From assembly GCF_000264995.1 (NCBI RefSeq), contig NW_006767446.1, positions 65,333 through 129,332 on the forward strand: a DNA stretch of 64,000 bases. The letters are read 5' to 3'. Made by a program: the position numbers and the translations under genes. Numbering within the stretch: position 1 is the stretch's first letter; each line of letters opens with the position of its first letter. Positions 1 to 11,444 of this stretch are shown one piece after another. Source of the DNA: Punctularia strigosozonata HHB-11173 SS5. Taxonomy: Eukaryota > Basidiomycota > Agaricomycetes > Corticiales > Punctulariaceae. The notes under the pieces were generated by a model that searched no databases, was not told the DNA's origin, and worked only from the letters and a program-made list of their open reading frames with translations.

Positions 1-430
1 CAACCGCTGCCAAGTGAGAGAAGATGGAGGGACATTCAGCTAGATCATTGACGACGTTACATGGAATCAATCTTAGTATGTGTAAGCGACAAAACACGGA
101 TAACGTTTTGACATCACGTTATAAGATGATATATCGGGTGTTCAGCACACAGAGAAAGTGAGAGGGATCATTCGATAAAGTACATGCGCGAGTGCGCGCC
201 GAATCCGCGCCTTGGAAGCGCCCGCAGGGTATTTATGTGAATCCGGAGGCGGATCCACGAGGTAGCGAAAGCACGAGAGCGAAACAAGAGAGCGAAACAC
301 GAGAGATGTCGGCATTGCAGAGCACACGCGAGTTAGGGTGCTGCGCTCAAAACGATCCAGGACACTCTATTCAAGGCTCCGTTAGACTGGACGTTCACCG
401 CAGGGGATGACCAACACTCACGAAAAGTCA
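1..430. other. 3' flank of FunK1 copy 1, shared with other copies
   Basis: No gene is supported here. Read on the minus strand this is sequence downstream of the FunK1-1 stop codon. A stretch around 47-110 (sense core CCATGTAACGTCGT) recurs downstream of FunK1-2 (about 9890-9920, plus sense) and FunK1-3 (13146-13212). The part around 180-330 also aligns with 9690-9810. The gene was therefore duplicated together with a few hundred bases of its 3' flank. The part from about 239 is copied again at 16410. Confidence 0.6.
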
Positions 431-3427
431 TCAACCCATCAAAGAAGGCGAGGAGCTCTGGCCTATCTTCGTCCTCTTGGGAGCGGGGGTCGGGGACTCT
501 TCGCGTTGAGGTTTGGGTGTGGCAGGCTTGGCCGAACTATCGTTGACACGCTTGCTTGGGCTGAACTCCCATGTTCTTGTTTCTGTCTGCGGGTAGCGAG
601 GACTACTCTCTCCAGGAACTGCAGCGATCTTGTCGATCGCAGTACGGAGAAGGGATAAAACCTGATCGTGAATGACACCGGGAGTGTAAAGATCGTACGT
701 TAAATATGTGAGGACGAGGAGTTTCCACCAGTTCTCAACCAATTCAGCCAGGACGTCCTTCGACTCTAGCCTCGGGTTCAACATCGGGAGGATATGGAGC
801 TTGAAATCCTCGGGATTCAAGAACAAGTCCTTCTTGTTGTCCCGCAGGGTTAGCTCGTCGGCAGCGTCGAATAGGCAGTATGTCACGTTCTGAATGGTCT
901 CCTCTTCCAGAGAGGGTGTATTCGTAAGTAATTCGGGGCGACGATGTCCTTCGTATCCTTCTCGAGTAATGACGAGGTAGACGAGAACCCAGAAGAAAGA
1001 TTCCACATCGTGAAGGACGTCGTGGGCGCCGCATCCGGGACGGTTATCTGTACTGTGTGCGTACGGATGTTGCGACAGGAGCTCGCCACTCATGAAAGCC
1101 TTCGTACCCTACGTGCGCGCATCAGAAGGGGTACGAATCACTACCATCCGGCATACCGTCCGTGTTTTGCTGGCTGCTACTGTATTCCTGACATCGAAGT
1201 ATTGGTTCTAGCGTAAGGACGTCAACCCACGAATGCGTAGACAAACGAGGCCAGCTGACTTTGGGTGCAATGAAGTCCTCACGGATCTGTTGGTAATATG
1301 TCAGTGAATGCTAGACGTGCGAGCCCTTTCGTCATTACCGCGCTCATGCCTGCACCGCGAGCTTTCTTTACATGTTCAACCACATTGTCAGGGTCTTGGT
1401 ATCGACCGAGCAGATCTTCGGCCTGCTCAAACGAAACATCGACACCGGGACGGTCCTCATACCAATCGACCAGCTTCTGACACTGTCGACGGTCCTTGCA
1501 AGGCAAAGGCATCGGCATGAGATCTTCGAGGATCTTGCCATGTTCGAGGTCGATGAGGGAGCCTGCGTCTTCTTCGCTTTGATCGTCTTCCACGATGAGG
1601 ATATTGCCCGGGCTAATGTCTCTGTGGAGTGATCCGGAAAACCAGAGCTCTTGATGTCCTATATCAACGGCAGGATAGATGTTTCGTCAGTCAGAGACGA
1701 AAAGTAACCGGGATCAATCGAGCGCACCTTCTACGGCATCTTTCAAGGCATGCAATAGCTGCGACACGTTGTCGAAAAACTTGATAGGCTTTCCGAATGT
1801 CTCCATCAAGGTGTAGCAGCGAACGCGATTGTCAGGCTTGTGGACGCCTACGATGACCAGCCGGTCTTCTGCAGCGATATGGATATACTTCTCAGGGTTA
1901 CTTGCGTCGTCATTTCCCGCGTCGCCCTCTGCCTCGGCCCGACTCCTCTTCCCTGGTCTATCCTGATCCACAGCAACACGGTCACCTTCCTCAGGCTTCA
2001 GACCCTTCCGAATGCTATCTTCCGTATTGTCGAGCGAGCCAGCTACGAAGGCATCCCTAGAGTACTTGATCTTGCACACTCGCGGGGTATCGCCCAGGCG
2101 CGATCGTACTTGCTCTTCTGTGGGTGCGGTAGCGAGGCGCCAGATGCGCTTGAGCACGTATTTCTATGGATAACCGAGGATTAATGTCGGCGATCAACCA
2201 AGGCATATTCGCAAAAGATCACCTTCTCGACGTTAGCTTTTTCTCCTACTCTCCATATCACGGTACCGCTCCCCGAGAGTGATGCTGCGCGTACGATGCT
2301 GAGAGCTTTCTCCGTGACGAGAACGTGTTCGGTTCCCACGGACTGCACGGTGATCTGCCACTTCGTGTCGTACAAGGAAGAGCGAAAGTCCGTATATCCG
2401 ACGGAAGGGTCGGTGGACGGGAGAATTCGACCGGATGGCGTGATGAGGAGCATGTCGGGGTCCCAACCGAGCCTTGACGGCGGAAGTCGCGAGAGTGCCA
2501 TGATGACTCGAATGAACTGCTTTGGTTGCTGTGTGCATATCATGTGAGGCATCGTAAACGGCCAGCGCGTACACTCAGAAACGATAGCGATACCAACCTT
2601 ATGTATGTCGATCATATTTCGCGTCCCTATCAATCCAGACTTGTCGCACAGCCAGACGGACAGCTTCGAACCACACAAAAGCATTCCGAGGGCGAACCGG
2701 CGATCGAGCTGGTCGCCGAGTACCATGCGGATATATCTGCACAGTTGTGCGACCCCTTCTGCCACGGTTTTGGCATCGGCTGCACGCTTGACCTCTACCG
2801 GAGTATGAACTCGTACCCAATGCGCATCCTGAGAGTCGAAGTTCATAGTTGAGTGAGCATCAACGGCTGGAGGTGAAAGGGAATGAATTGCCTCACCTTT
2901 TGCATCTGGTCAACCGCATCTTGCTCGCCTATGACAGCCACGATGTCGGGACGAAGCTGCGCAGCATTCTTGTGGAGGGACTTGAGAACCGTATCCGGGC
3001 GCGGTGACCATGCGACGTGCGTCCCCGGCTTGCGCTCTGGGTCCAGTTCCTTCAATACAGCTCCGATGTGCGTCGCGATCCGGATGAATGGCAGGTAAAG
3101 CTCGGATTCTGTCGCACCGTCAGACGGAAAGCCACTCCAGCGATCTGCAGCGTATTTCTGCCCTGTGGTGAGCTTATCGAAAACTGCGGCTGCGACGTCC
3201 GCGTCGGCCTGCGGGTCTTCGGAGAGAATGCAGTCGATGAAACGCTCGGTGGGGACCACGAAGGCGTGATCCTCCAGTTCGTCGGACACCATGGCTCGCA
3301 TCTTGTCGACGGTGGTTAGGTGTCGAGACTGTTCATGGTGCTCGGAGGTCTTTGGAGGTGTGGTGGCGTGAACGACGCCCGTTGTGCCCGCGGACGGTCG
3401 GACAGCGTAGCGCCGCTTCCGAACCAT
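431..3427 (-). CDS. FunK1 fungal-type protein kinase, copy 1 (862 aa)
   Basis: Predicted protein kinase of the fungal FunK1 family (Ser/Thr kinase-like fold; substrates unknown). Seven exons on the minus strand keep one open frame: 3427-2897, 2828-2598, 2528-2223, 2163-1728, 1658-1283, 1187-1157 and 1108-431. The first half holds the family's N-terminal region and conserved RVHTPVEVK, then a core with CYTLMETFGKPIKFF. Exon 5 carries the catalytic loop LHRDISPGNILIV and LIDLEHGK in place of a classical DFG. The last exon begins GTKAFMSGELL and carries HDVESFFWVLVYL, then a low-complexity, basic Ser/Pro/Lys-rich tail, perhaps nuclear. All introns have GT-AG ends and exon phases agree with copies 2 and 4. 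The 31-nt sixth exon was placed by phase and by analogy to the 48-nt exon of the other copies. I am confident of the family and less so of each splice site. Confidence 0.85.
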
Positions 3428-3442
3428 GACCTAGGGTTTGTG
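3428..3442 (-). promoter_or_regulatory. Telobox-like motif abutting FunK1-1 start
   Basis: Sense strand reads CACAAACCCTAGGTC directly before the start codon. The AAACCCTA core resembles the telobox (AAACCCTAA). FunK1-4 has AAACCCTAACCC at the same place, and FunK1-2 a weaker AAATCCTA. The sequence match is direct; a regulatory role is inference. Confidence 0.4.
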
Positions 3443-3558
3443 CGGCATTCAACCAAGACGCAGGATCGCCGGGATTTTAAACAGACCTGCACAAGGCACG
3501 TGGCAAACACCACATACTCGGACGCTACACAGCGAGTCACAGTTGGACTGAAAACAAC

Positions 3559-3652
3559 ATGACGACTCATGGCGATCGACTGCACTCGCCTCGTGTTATG
3601 CCTACTATGGCAGGATTTGTACGACTTATCAGTGCTGCATGCCTCGCTGTGT
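3559..3652 (-). promoter_or_regulatory. Conserved block upstream of FunK1-1
   Basis: Sense strand contains ATCCTGCCATAGTAGGCATA and further blocks (GAGGCGA, TCGATCGCCATGAGTCGT). They align, with few gaps, with 6195-6288 upstream of FunK1-2. Distance to the start codon is nearly the same in both (about 130 and 143 nt). The rest of the two upstream regions has drifted apart, so this block is a candidate promoter or 5' UTR element. Confidence 0.45.
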
Positions 3653-4454
3653 TCGCGAGGACCCACTGTCCGCGGAACGGCCGGCTATCTGGAAAGACAG
3701 CACCTCCATGAGGGACGAAGTGCCACAATTCTGGACTACAATGGAACTTAGTGTACTACGAAAACGGTACTCTTGATCGACTCCATGATCAGAACACCGG
3801 TTGCAGGTCGTCTACACCGTACTTCGTTGTATCGCTCCACAAGGTTCGATCATTGCTCAGCCATTGATTTTGCGTCGCGAAGCTGATGTAGATGACTTTC
3901 CGTGTTCCATATAGCTTCCCTACTGGACCTCTGCTGTGCGTTCGTAGGACCAGTATGTGAAGAAAGGAACCTGCTGATGATATCTCCGTGGACGCGGCAC
4001 TTCATTAATCTTGTTGTGGCCTGCATAGAGCACCTTCTGGGCTCTTTTTGGTCGCGCGCTTCAGTATACTGTTTTGGGCCTATTTGCACTCCGAAAAACC
4101 CGGGCTGTGCTACGTGAACTGCTATGGGGGGCCTCGCCAGACCCCGGCATCTGTTCTCAGCTCTCCTCTCTCCTGTGCTTCTCTGTGGTATCATCGATAA
4201 ATGAACGTAAGTGCTGATATACATACAAGGAACGAGCCTTTGCAGTTGAAGGTAGAGATGATGTAAACGTTGATGTCCCCCAGATCACAGAATATCTTTC
4301 TCTTGCTGTACTAGAGGATCGATATATCGTCAAAGTCAACTAGGTAGTGCGTTACGTTCCAGATGTCCTCCTTAAACAGGGATGGGATTCGCTTGCGCAA
4401 TCCAGGGTGAGGGTGCCCGCCATGACCCTATCGACGCATGATGAGCTAGATTAG
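3653..4454. other. Intergenic, no gene supported
   Basis: Only short unrelated reading frames are present. The right end (about 4340-4454) may be a decayed continuation of the FunK1 fragment at 4455-4577, because reading on from it gives weak GHRRPEL-like remnants. Nothing else is recognised. Confidence 0.4.
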
Positions 4455-4577
4455 TGCCCGAAAGAAAGATTCTAGGTCGTGTACGATATCGCGGATCACC
4501 GCCGTGGCAAGCCTCAGCGCACTCCTTGCACAGTACTCAGTCGTCAAGAGTTCGCCACTCATGAAGGCCTTGGTACC
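4455..4577 (-). pseudogene. FunK1 last-exon fragment
   Basis: Minus strand reads GTKAFMSGELL after a CAG acceptor, then diverged residues, then IVHDLESFFRALI. These match the start of the last FunK1 exon (compare 1108-960 and 14310-14150). The frame stops soon after 4455, and no catalytic-loop exon lies upstream. It is an orphan piece of a lost copy. Confidence 0.7.
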
Positions 4578-6194
4578 CTGCATGCGAGATTTGCTTGCCC
4601 GATCCGGACATTAGGCCGTGGTGTCTGGAAGCTGGTGCTCGGTGCTCGGACTACGCAGACGTGTAAGCAGTCGAGCTGACCTCGGGGATGATGATGTGTT
4701 CACGGACCTAGACCGCTTCGTCTCGGGGTGGAGGTTTTAGGTGACGGTGCCAGCATGTCACGTACGAATGGAACAGCGGCTGAAAGCCGTAGATTTCAAC
4801 GCAAACGACGTTACATTTAAAACGATTTGACATGCGTGAGCGACAAAGCAGGGATAGCATTTCAACACGAAGCTGGGGAACGGATTTCAGCTGCGAGAGA
4901 GGGATGAATATATTATACGCCGGTCCACCGTGGACGGTGCCCAACGCTGAGTCGGGCAGTATATATGGACTCCATCCAATCGTCATCCAGAGGTCGTCGA
5001 TGAAACATATCTCACGTCTTACTTAACAACGTTTCATGACTAAGTAGCAAAGTAACGTAAATGCCGGCCAGTCAGACTCCGGGTGACATTGAGCGTGGCA
5101 CATTGTGCAGTCCACCCTCGTAAAATAGTTCAGAGGTTAACCTTGGGCATGATGTGAAAAAGCCTACCATCGAAAGCATCCCACAGCTCTTGCGTGTCTT
5201 GCGTGATCGCGATCTGCAATTGGTCTACTCACTATGAAGTCGCAGCTGAGAATGGCCGCTGCAGGCACAAATCGGTACAATAGCCTGGGGCATCGCTACA
5301 TCCTTGTCTCTTTGAGGCGATGTTTCTGTAAGATAGTGATCTGCCCCGAGAAACTAGAACAGGACATAGTCGGCGTAGTCGCCTTCCTTCGGAAGCAAAA
5401 CATGCGTGTCAGTATGATGAGCTGCCGTAGTAAGCGTAGTACGAGTCATTCGCGGTCGATCAATATGAATGTTGTTTCCTGAAACTGACGGTGAATCGCT
5501 GTATAGCGTGTGGGTATTGGACTACATACCCGGGCGCTACAAGAGAGGGTCGCCTTTAGTACTGGATATCAAATGACATCCGACCACGTTCGTGTTTAAA
5601 CCGTCATTTTCTGGGCAGCGCACGAGCTCCAGGCGAACTTCGAAGGTGCAAACGATACATCATAACTGCACACGGGACACAAATACATGGAGCACACAGC
5701 TCGATGTGGATTGTGATCACCGGAGGAATCGGTTGCATGCGAGCGTCCAGGTGGATCTCCAAACCGAGAAACAGCGACCATCGCTCAGGAGTGTGGGGCA
5801 CGGCGTGGATCCAAGCAGTTTTTGCGAAGCCCCAAATAGTATGTTGAAGGGAATGACCCAAAGAGGAGCGCAACAATGCTCCCAATCGACCAAGCCGTGA
5901 TCGCGGGGGGAAGACTTCTGCGACGGAAAGATCCTTGTTCAACACAGTGTTCGGAGAGAAAGCAGACGCAGAACGTATCGATCAAGATCTCGCCACGAAA
6001 CTCATGGCCGAACAATGGTTGAAACTTGGGAATCACTACCAGATGCACACCTATATTGTGGAACACGTCCTTCGCAGTCCTGAAGCAAATGGTAACCCGG
6101 GACTTCGGTATAGGCTTTCCTCCTGAAGGCATCGTTCTTGAAAGACATCGATCCGATACAGGGCATAGCCAGCGCAGCGGTCTTCGGATGCAAC
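4578..6194. other. Intergenic with a stray copy of the FunK1 3' block
   Basis: No gene is supported. Around 4803-4870 the sequence (acgacgttacat, then gagcgacaaagcagggat) matches the FunK1 3'-flank block seen at 47-110 and 13146-13212. Here it lies on the upstream side of the fragment at 4455-4577, so it probably marks the 3' flank of yet another copy that has been lost. The rest shows only short frames. Confidence 0.45.
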
Positions 6195-6288
6195 ATGAGG
6201 CTTGTGAGTATGATAAGGTGCACTGATCCTGCCATAGCAGGCATAATACAAGGCGATCATGTTCGATCACCATGACTCGTTGTGGTCT
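6195..6288 (+). promoter_or_regulatory. Conserved block upstream of FunK1-2
   Basis: Contains GATCCTGCCATAGCAGGCAT, whose core CCTGC-CATA-GCAGG is a near-perfect inverted repeat, then CAAGGCGA and TCGATCACCATGACTCGT. It aligns with 3559-3652 upstream of FunK1-1 at almost the same distance from the start codon. Probably a promoter or leader element kept since the duplication. Confidence 0.45.
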
Positions 6289-6430
6289 GGCGCTGACTCG
6301 CTGTGGCGTTTCGCTGCCTGGCATGAAGCACGTGATCGCGTTGCGTTTCTGTTTAAAGGCCGGGCATTGGCGACCATGAAGCTCGGTTTAATCTGGATTT
6401 CCGCGCCACAAATAGCAAACAAATCCTATT

Positions 6431-9400
6431 ATGGCAACTGCGTTCTTCGACGACTTGGTTAAGTTGTGCGGCGGGGCTTCAAAATCGTCAAACACCACAC
6501 CTCCAAAGCCAGGCCGCTACGAGCTCACGCAGTTCATCGACACTGTCGAGACGATGCAAAGCCAGGTAGAGAAAGAAGTCGAGAAGAACGCTTTCGTTGT
6601 CCCCACCGCAAACTTCGTCGACAGCCTCTTTTCCGTCTCCACTGATCCTGGTGCCGATGCGGAGGTCGCAAAGTCTGTACTCGAACGACTCAAACATAAC
6701 GGTCTCTATGACAATCGATGGTGCCAGTTTCCAGACCACCGGGACGCGACCGAGCAGTCATTCTACCTTCCGTTCATACGCACAGTAGCGGGCATTGGCC
6801 GCGCGCTCAAGGGTTTGGGACACCAGCCGCGGACGCACATCGCATGGCCGGAGGTTTTCGACCGAACGCTCACTTCTCTCAACCCCTACGCTGCCAACGT
6901 TCGCCCTGATATCGTGTCGGTCCTCGGAGAGGATCCCAACGACGGCCCGAAGGAGGAGACGGAGGGTGAAGGCAAGGAGACGAACGACAAGAAGCGCAAG
7001 GCGCCCGATGAACAGGCACGTCATTCGTCTTCGTGTTTCTAGTTGCTGGTGTTGATGACGATCCCGGTGACGAACAGGTCCCAAAGCTCTGGTGGCTACG
7101 CGTACACACCCCGGTTGAGGTCAAAACCAAGGAGGACGAACGCACCATGTCGGACGGCGTTTTGCAACTGTGCCGATACATGCGTCTCGTTCTCGGCGAA
7201 CAGCTGGACCGCCGGTTCGTTCTCGGGCTGCTCCTGTGCGGACGCAAGTTGCTCGTCTGGTTGTGCGATAGGTCGGGGCTGATAGGAACGGAGGACCCGA
7301 TAGATATTCACTCGGTCAGTCTCCCTTCCGTCACTACGTTGGCCGTGTGAGCCCGCCGTCTGACGCATCTGCTTCCATCGCGCATACAGGAGCCGGAGAC
7401 GTTTATCCGGATCATCATGGCCTTCTCCCAACTGGAGCCGCATAGGCTGGGCTGGGATCCTAACATGCTGCTCGCGCGAGGAGAGGAATGGATAGCCCCC
7501 ACCGACCCTTCGGTAAAACCGTCGGACTTTGGCCAATCGCTCTACGACACCAAGTGGCAGATTACCGTGCACCCCGGAAGAGTCTATTACACTACGGAAG
7601 CTCTCAGTATCATACGGGCCGCATCGTTATCAGGAAGCGGGACGGTGGTCTGGAAGGTGCAAGACGAGAATGGGGAGGTATGTCGTCGCACTTGACCGCG
7701 CTCTCTGTCTTCATGGGCGTTAACCTTCGTGTTTGTCAGGAATGCGTTTTGAAACGGATTTGGCGTCTGATAACGGCTCCCACGGAACAAGATATCCGAT
7801 CGGTGTTAACGAAGGATTCGCCGGTGTGCGAGATTGAGTTTTGCGCAGATGCTATGGTGGACGACGCCGTCGACAACACTCACCAGTCGATACGTCGGGG
7901 CTTGGAGGAGTTGAGGGCTAAAAGTCTGGAGAAGGTCTCTAAGAGGAGGAAGATTGCCGATGCGCAGGCTGGCGTCGACGACGCGACCCACGCTGAGAAA
8001 TATATCCATTTATCCGCCGAGGGCAAGTTAGAAAACTTGGGCGAGGAACGCCAGCCCGCTCGGCGAGTTTGCACTTATACCTTGATGAAGACGTTCGGGA
8101 AGCCGATCAAGTTCTTCACAAGCGTGGGACAGCTTTTGCGCGCGATGCGCGATGCTATACAGGGTGCGTCACGTTACCACGTCGTTTCATCAACGATTTA
8201 CGACCCCAAACGGGCATGTTAGGGCACAAAGACCTTTGGTTTAGCCGCGCAATGCATAGGGATATCAGTCCCGGCAACATCCTGATCGTCGAAGACGGCA
8301 AGTATACGGGCCGTCTCATCGACCTTCAAAACGGCAAGATATATGAACACGATGTCGAAACTCCCTTCACCGACCCTCCAGATGACGAGGAATGCGAATC
8401 GTTGATCAAGGGGCTCAAGCGTAAACTCGGCGTCGAACTTTCGCACCACCAGGCACAAGATCTTCTGAACCGCCATGGGTTTGCCTGCGAGATTGAATCT
8501 CGCTGTCTAGCCTTGCAAAGAAGGAAGTTTTCAGACCAAGCCATAATTGCGCATATGCTTAGTACCACGTCCGATAAGGTTGCAAGTGTGAGTCTGCTAT
8601 CGCATCGAAGCGAACCCTCCTGACAATGGACCCTGCAGTTTCCAGACGTGGATCGCGCGACGGCGAAGAGCGAAGAGCGATTAACTGTAAGTACAACTCC
8701 ATGTCTCCCTCTGGTCTCTTTCTCAACGACGCGAGCATATAGGGCACGGAGGCCTTCATGAGCGGCGAGCTATTGCTACCCGCACCCAAGCTGTACGAAA
8801 AAACTTCTGAGAACCGTACCCACAATCACCACGTCATCCACGATGTGGAGTCGTTCTTCTGGGTGTTCGTCTACCTCTGCATCACTCGAGACGGCTGTAG
8901 GGGAAGTCGCCGCCCTGAATTGGGACCTTCTCTTCTCGACCCTAAGGACATTCCCCTTCGACTCTTTGTCGACTGCCTATTCGATACAAAGTCTCACAAG
9001 ACGCTTATTTACACCAAGGAGAGCATACTGAACGCTCCCGATCACTTCATCAAGTCTATACTTCCAGAGGTTCACCCTGACTTACAGTGTCTCTCGACGC
9101 TGTTGGAAGGGTGGTGGCGGCTCATGGCCCTTTCGTACCTGACTTACGATCGCCTTACCCCGGGGATCATCCACGATCAGGTTCTCGCTCTGTTCGACGC
9201 CGCCATCAAAAAGTTGGCCGAGGCGCCTCCCCACGGTGCGGACGAGAAGCGTACCACGACGCCCGATCTGGCGACGCAGCAGTTGCCGCCTATTCTGGGA
9301 CGGAGCGAGACCGAGCCTTCGACGCAAACCGGACATTGGGACGGTTCCCCACGCAGGGCGAGGAGTTCCCCGCCTAGAAGGAGTCCCTCGCCTAGAAGAG

Positions 9401-9546
9401 ATGGATCCGAATCCCCGACCCCGAATCCCAACCCCGGTGCTGCGCCCGAATTCCCCTCGAGTAAGAAGAGAAGGACGGACAACGAAGGGGACCTTGAGCA
9501 CCGCGAACGCGACATCGACGACGACTCTGCACCTCTGTTTGATTGA
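6431..9546 (+). CDS. FunK1 fungal-type protein kinase, copy 2 (916 aa)
   Basis: FunK1-family kinase. Seven exons keep one frame: 6431-7015, 7078-7314, 7390-7677, 7740-8163, 8223-8587, 8639-8686 and 8743-9546. Recognisable parts in order are an N-terminal region with FVVPTANFVDSLF, RVHTPVEVK, WQITVHPGRVYY, a core with CTYTLMKTFGKPIKFF, the catalytic loop MHRDISPGNILIV with LIDLQNGK, then GTEAFMSGELLLP, HDVESFFWVFVYL and a basic Arg/Ser/Pro-rich tail (residues about 830-916) that may be a nuclear-targeting or disordered region. Intron 1 (7016-7077) needs a GC donor (CAG|GCACGT); the homologous intron of copy 1 has GT. No stop or frameshift is visible, so it is probably functional. Confidence 0.87.
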
Positions 9547-11444
9547 AGGCCTTCGGTCGGTGAGCGCTGTCGAGGCTACGTCGACCAACGATCACCGATC
9601 GAGCTACCGTAGTTCCCAGCACAGTGCCGGGCATCTTGTCGATCCCAGCGTCCTGCTCTATCTGCGCCCTGTGACGTCTACCGCTCTCACGTTTCGCTAT
9701 CGTTTCGCTCTCGTGCTGTCGCGTCGCCTGCCCTGGATTTGCATACCCACCTTACGCAAGCGTCCTACGACGCGGACCCGGCGCGTGCTCGCGCATGTAT
9801 TTTATCCACGACCTCTGCCTCTTCTTGTCTATGCCCCGCGTCATGTCATCTCGTAAAGCGATGTCGAATCGTATACATATGTTGGATCGATGCCAATGTA
9901 ACGTCGTTCACGTTTGAATCCACAAACTTTCAGCGATCGCCTCGTTCCCAGGAAGCGTGCTTGAACGCTCCACCAAGGCAAACCGGTCGATATCCCGCTT
10001 GGATTCGACCCCGCTTTCGCAAAGGGTGGTTACGCTTCTTCCCAGCCCAAGCCTCACTCAGAAGAGTCGAGAACGACTACGTTGCGGTCATCGAGGTCTC
10101 GTACGATCTCCATACCTTTGCCTGTACGGTCCGAAGACGTCCGAGGTTAGCGGAAGGATACGTCAGTTTTCGCCATCGTACGTTCGTCGGTACATATGCG
10201 TGTTATCGTTCGTGTGGCACCTGCATCGGAACGCTCCGGGAGGACGATGGTGTGGAATGGTTCCTTGGCCCTCCTCGCTGGTACTGACGACGCGGTTCTG
10301 GATTGCGCTAGAACTTAGAGTAACGTTACGGTCCGGCGTTCGTCTTTGACGTATCGCCTGTGCGGATGGAAACGAAGCGGGCGAGACCCAGTATGACTAT
10401 CGTTTGATCACAGCCGGAGTACATGAGCCTCCATGACGGTCGCGAATGGCCGTGACTAACATTAGCCAGAGTGGTTCGAGCGCGGGGATACACTGCAGTC
10501 TGCGAACGTGCTGGGAGACGAGCACTGCAGAAGGTCGGCTAGCCCCACTCGTCGATGAGAACTAAAGTGTATATATGTTTATAGACACGAAGCAGCGGGC
10601 TCGCAGACCGGGCGTGCGAGGATGAACCGGGTGTTCGCATATCCGGGGGGCGGCGCACGATAGGCGGTTTTGAGTTCGGGGTGGCGTAGCGGGCGCTGAG
10701 GGGAGATGGAGACGGTGATCCTACGTCTAAGTACAAGCTTTGTATACGATCGGTGCATTGCTGCACGTTGACTTGCACAGCGTCGGATCAGGCCGTTCAC
10801 CGATGGTCGAACTCAACGCTGGCGAGCTTGCAGAGAAGAACCCGGTCTGCAACATAACATCGACGATAACATTGGCCGGACAATGAGCTCGGTGAGAGGA
10901 TGGTGTGATCCTGAAGAACAGGGATGTGCGAGTTCGCTCGGGAAGAAGAACGCGCAGAGGCGATCCGGCAAGTCGCGGCGCGCGCGCTCGGCCGGGCACC
11001 GCACCGGCGTCATCGCAGTCGCACCGCCCCTGCTCAGCTCTTTGCCTCGCCCTCCCGCCTTCTGCCCTTTTCTCCTTCACGCGCCCGTCCTCTCCTCGTC
11101 CCCTTCTCTCCCGCCCAGCTCGCGCTCCAGGGCATATATACACGAACACGAACTACCAGGGCTTGTGTGACCCACTGCGCTTCGATCGAGGCAGGCATAT
11201 TACCCAACGACACGCCCTGACGCACCTCTGAACCTTGTGCGCGCGAAGAAGACCCAGGGCACATTTCACAGCTTCCGTCATCGTTCCGTGCGTCGTACGA
11301 CTCAGCTATATCTTACGACCGCGTTTCGCGATCCTGGCTGACCCTGGTCCTGATCCCACCCATAGCACTCGGAAGCCAAGCCACGCACACACCGCGTAAT
11401 CGACACGCGCAGTTAGCCGCTCACAACACCTTCGAATCGTCCGG
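9547..11444. other. FunK1-2 3' flank and rho2 upstream region
   Basis: 9547-9920 aligns with the reverse complement of 1-330, the shared FunK1 3' flank including CAATGTAACGTCGTTCACG near 9895. About 9930-11440 holds no gene I can support. 10920-11120 is GC-rich and pyrimidine-rich, as expected of a promoter or long 5' UTR for rho2, with a TATA-like site at 11131. A tRNA-like A box near 10465 was rejected. Confidence 0.45.
11131..11140 (+). promoter_or_regulatory. TATA-like box upstream of rho2
   Basis: GGCATATATA lies about 305 nt before the rho2 start codon, after a CT-rich tract. If used, the 5' UTR would be roughly 270 nt. The assignment is tentative. Confidence 0.3.

Noticed and set aside
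10460-10540. tRNA-like A box (TAGCCAGAGTGGTTCGAGCGC)
   Set aside because: No matching B box or acceptor stem could be folded downstream.
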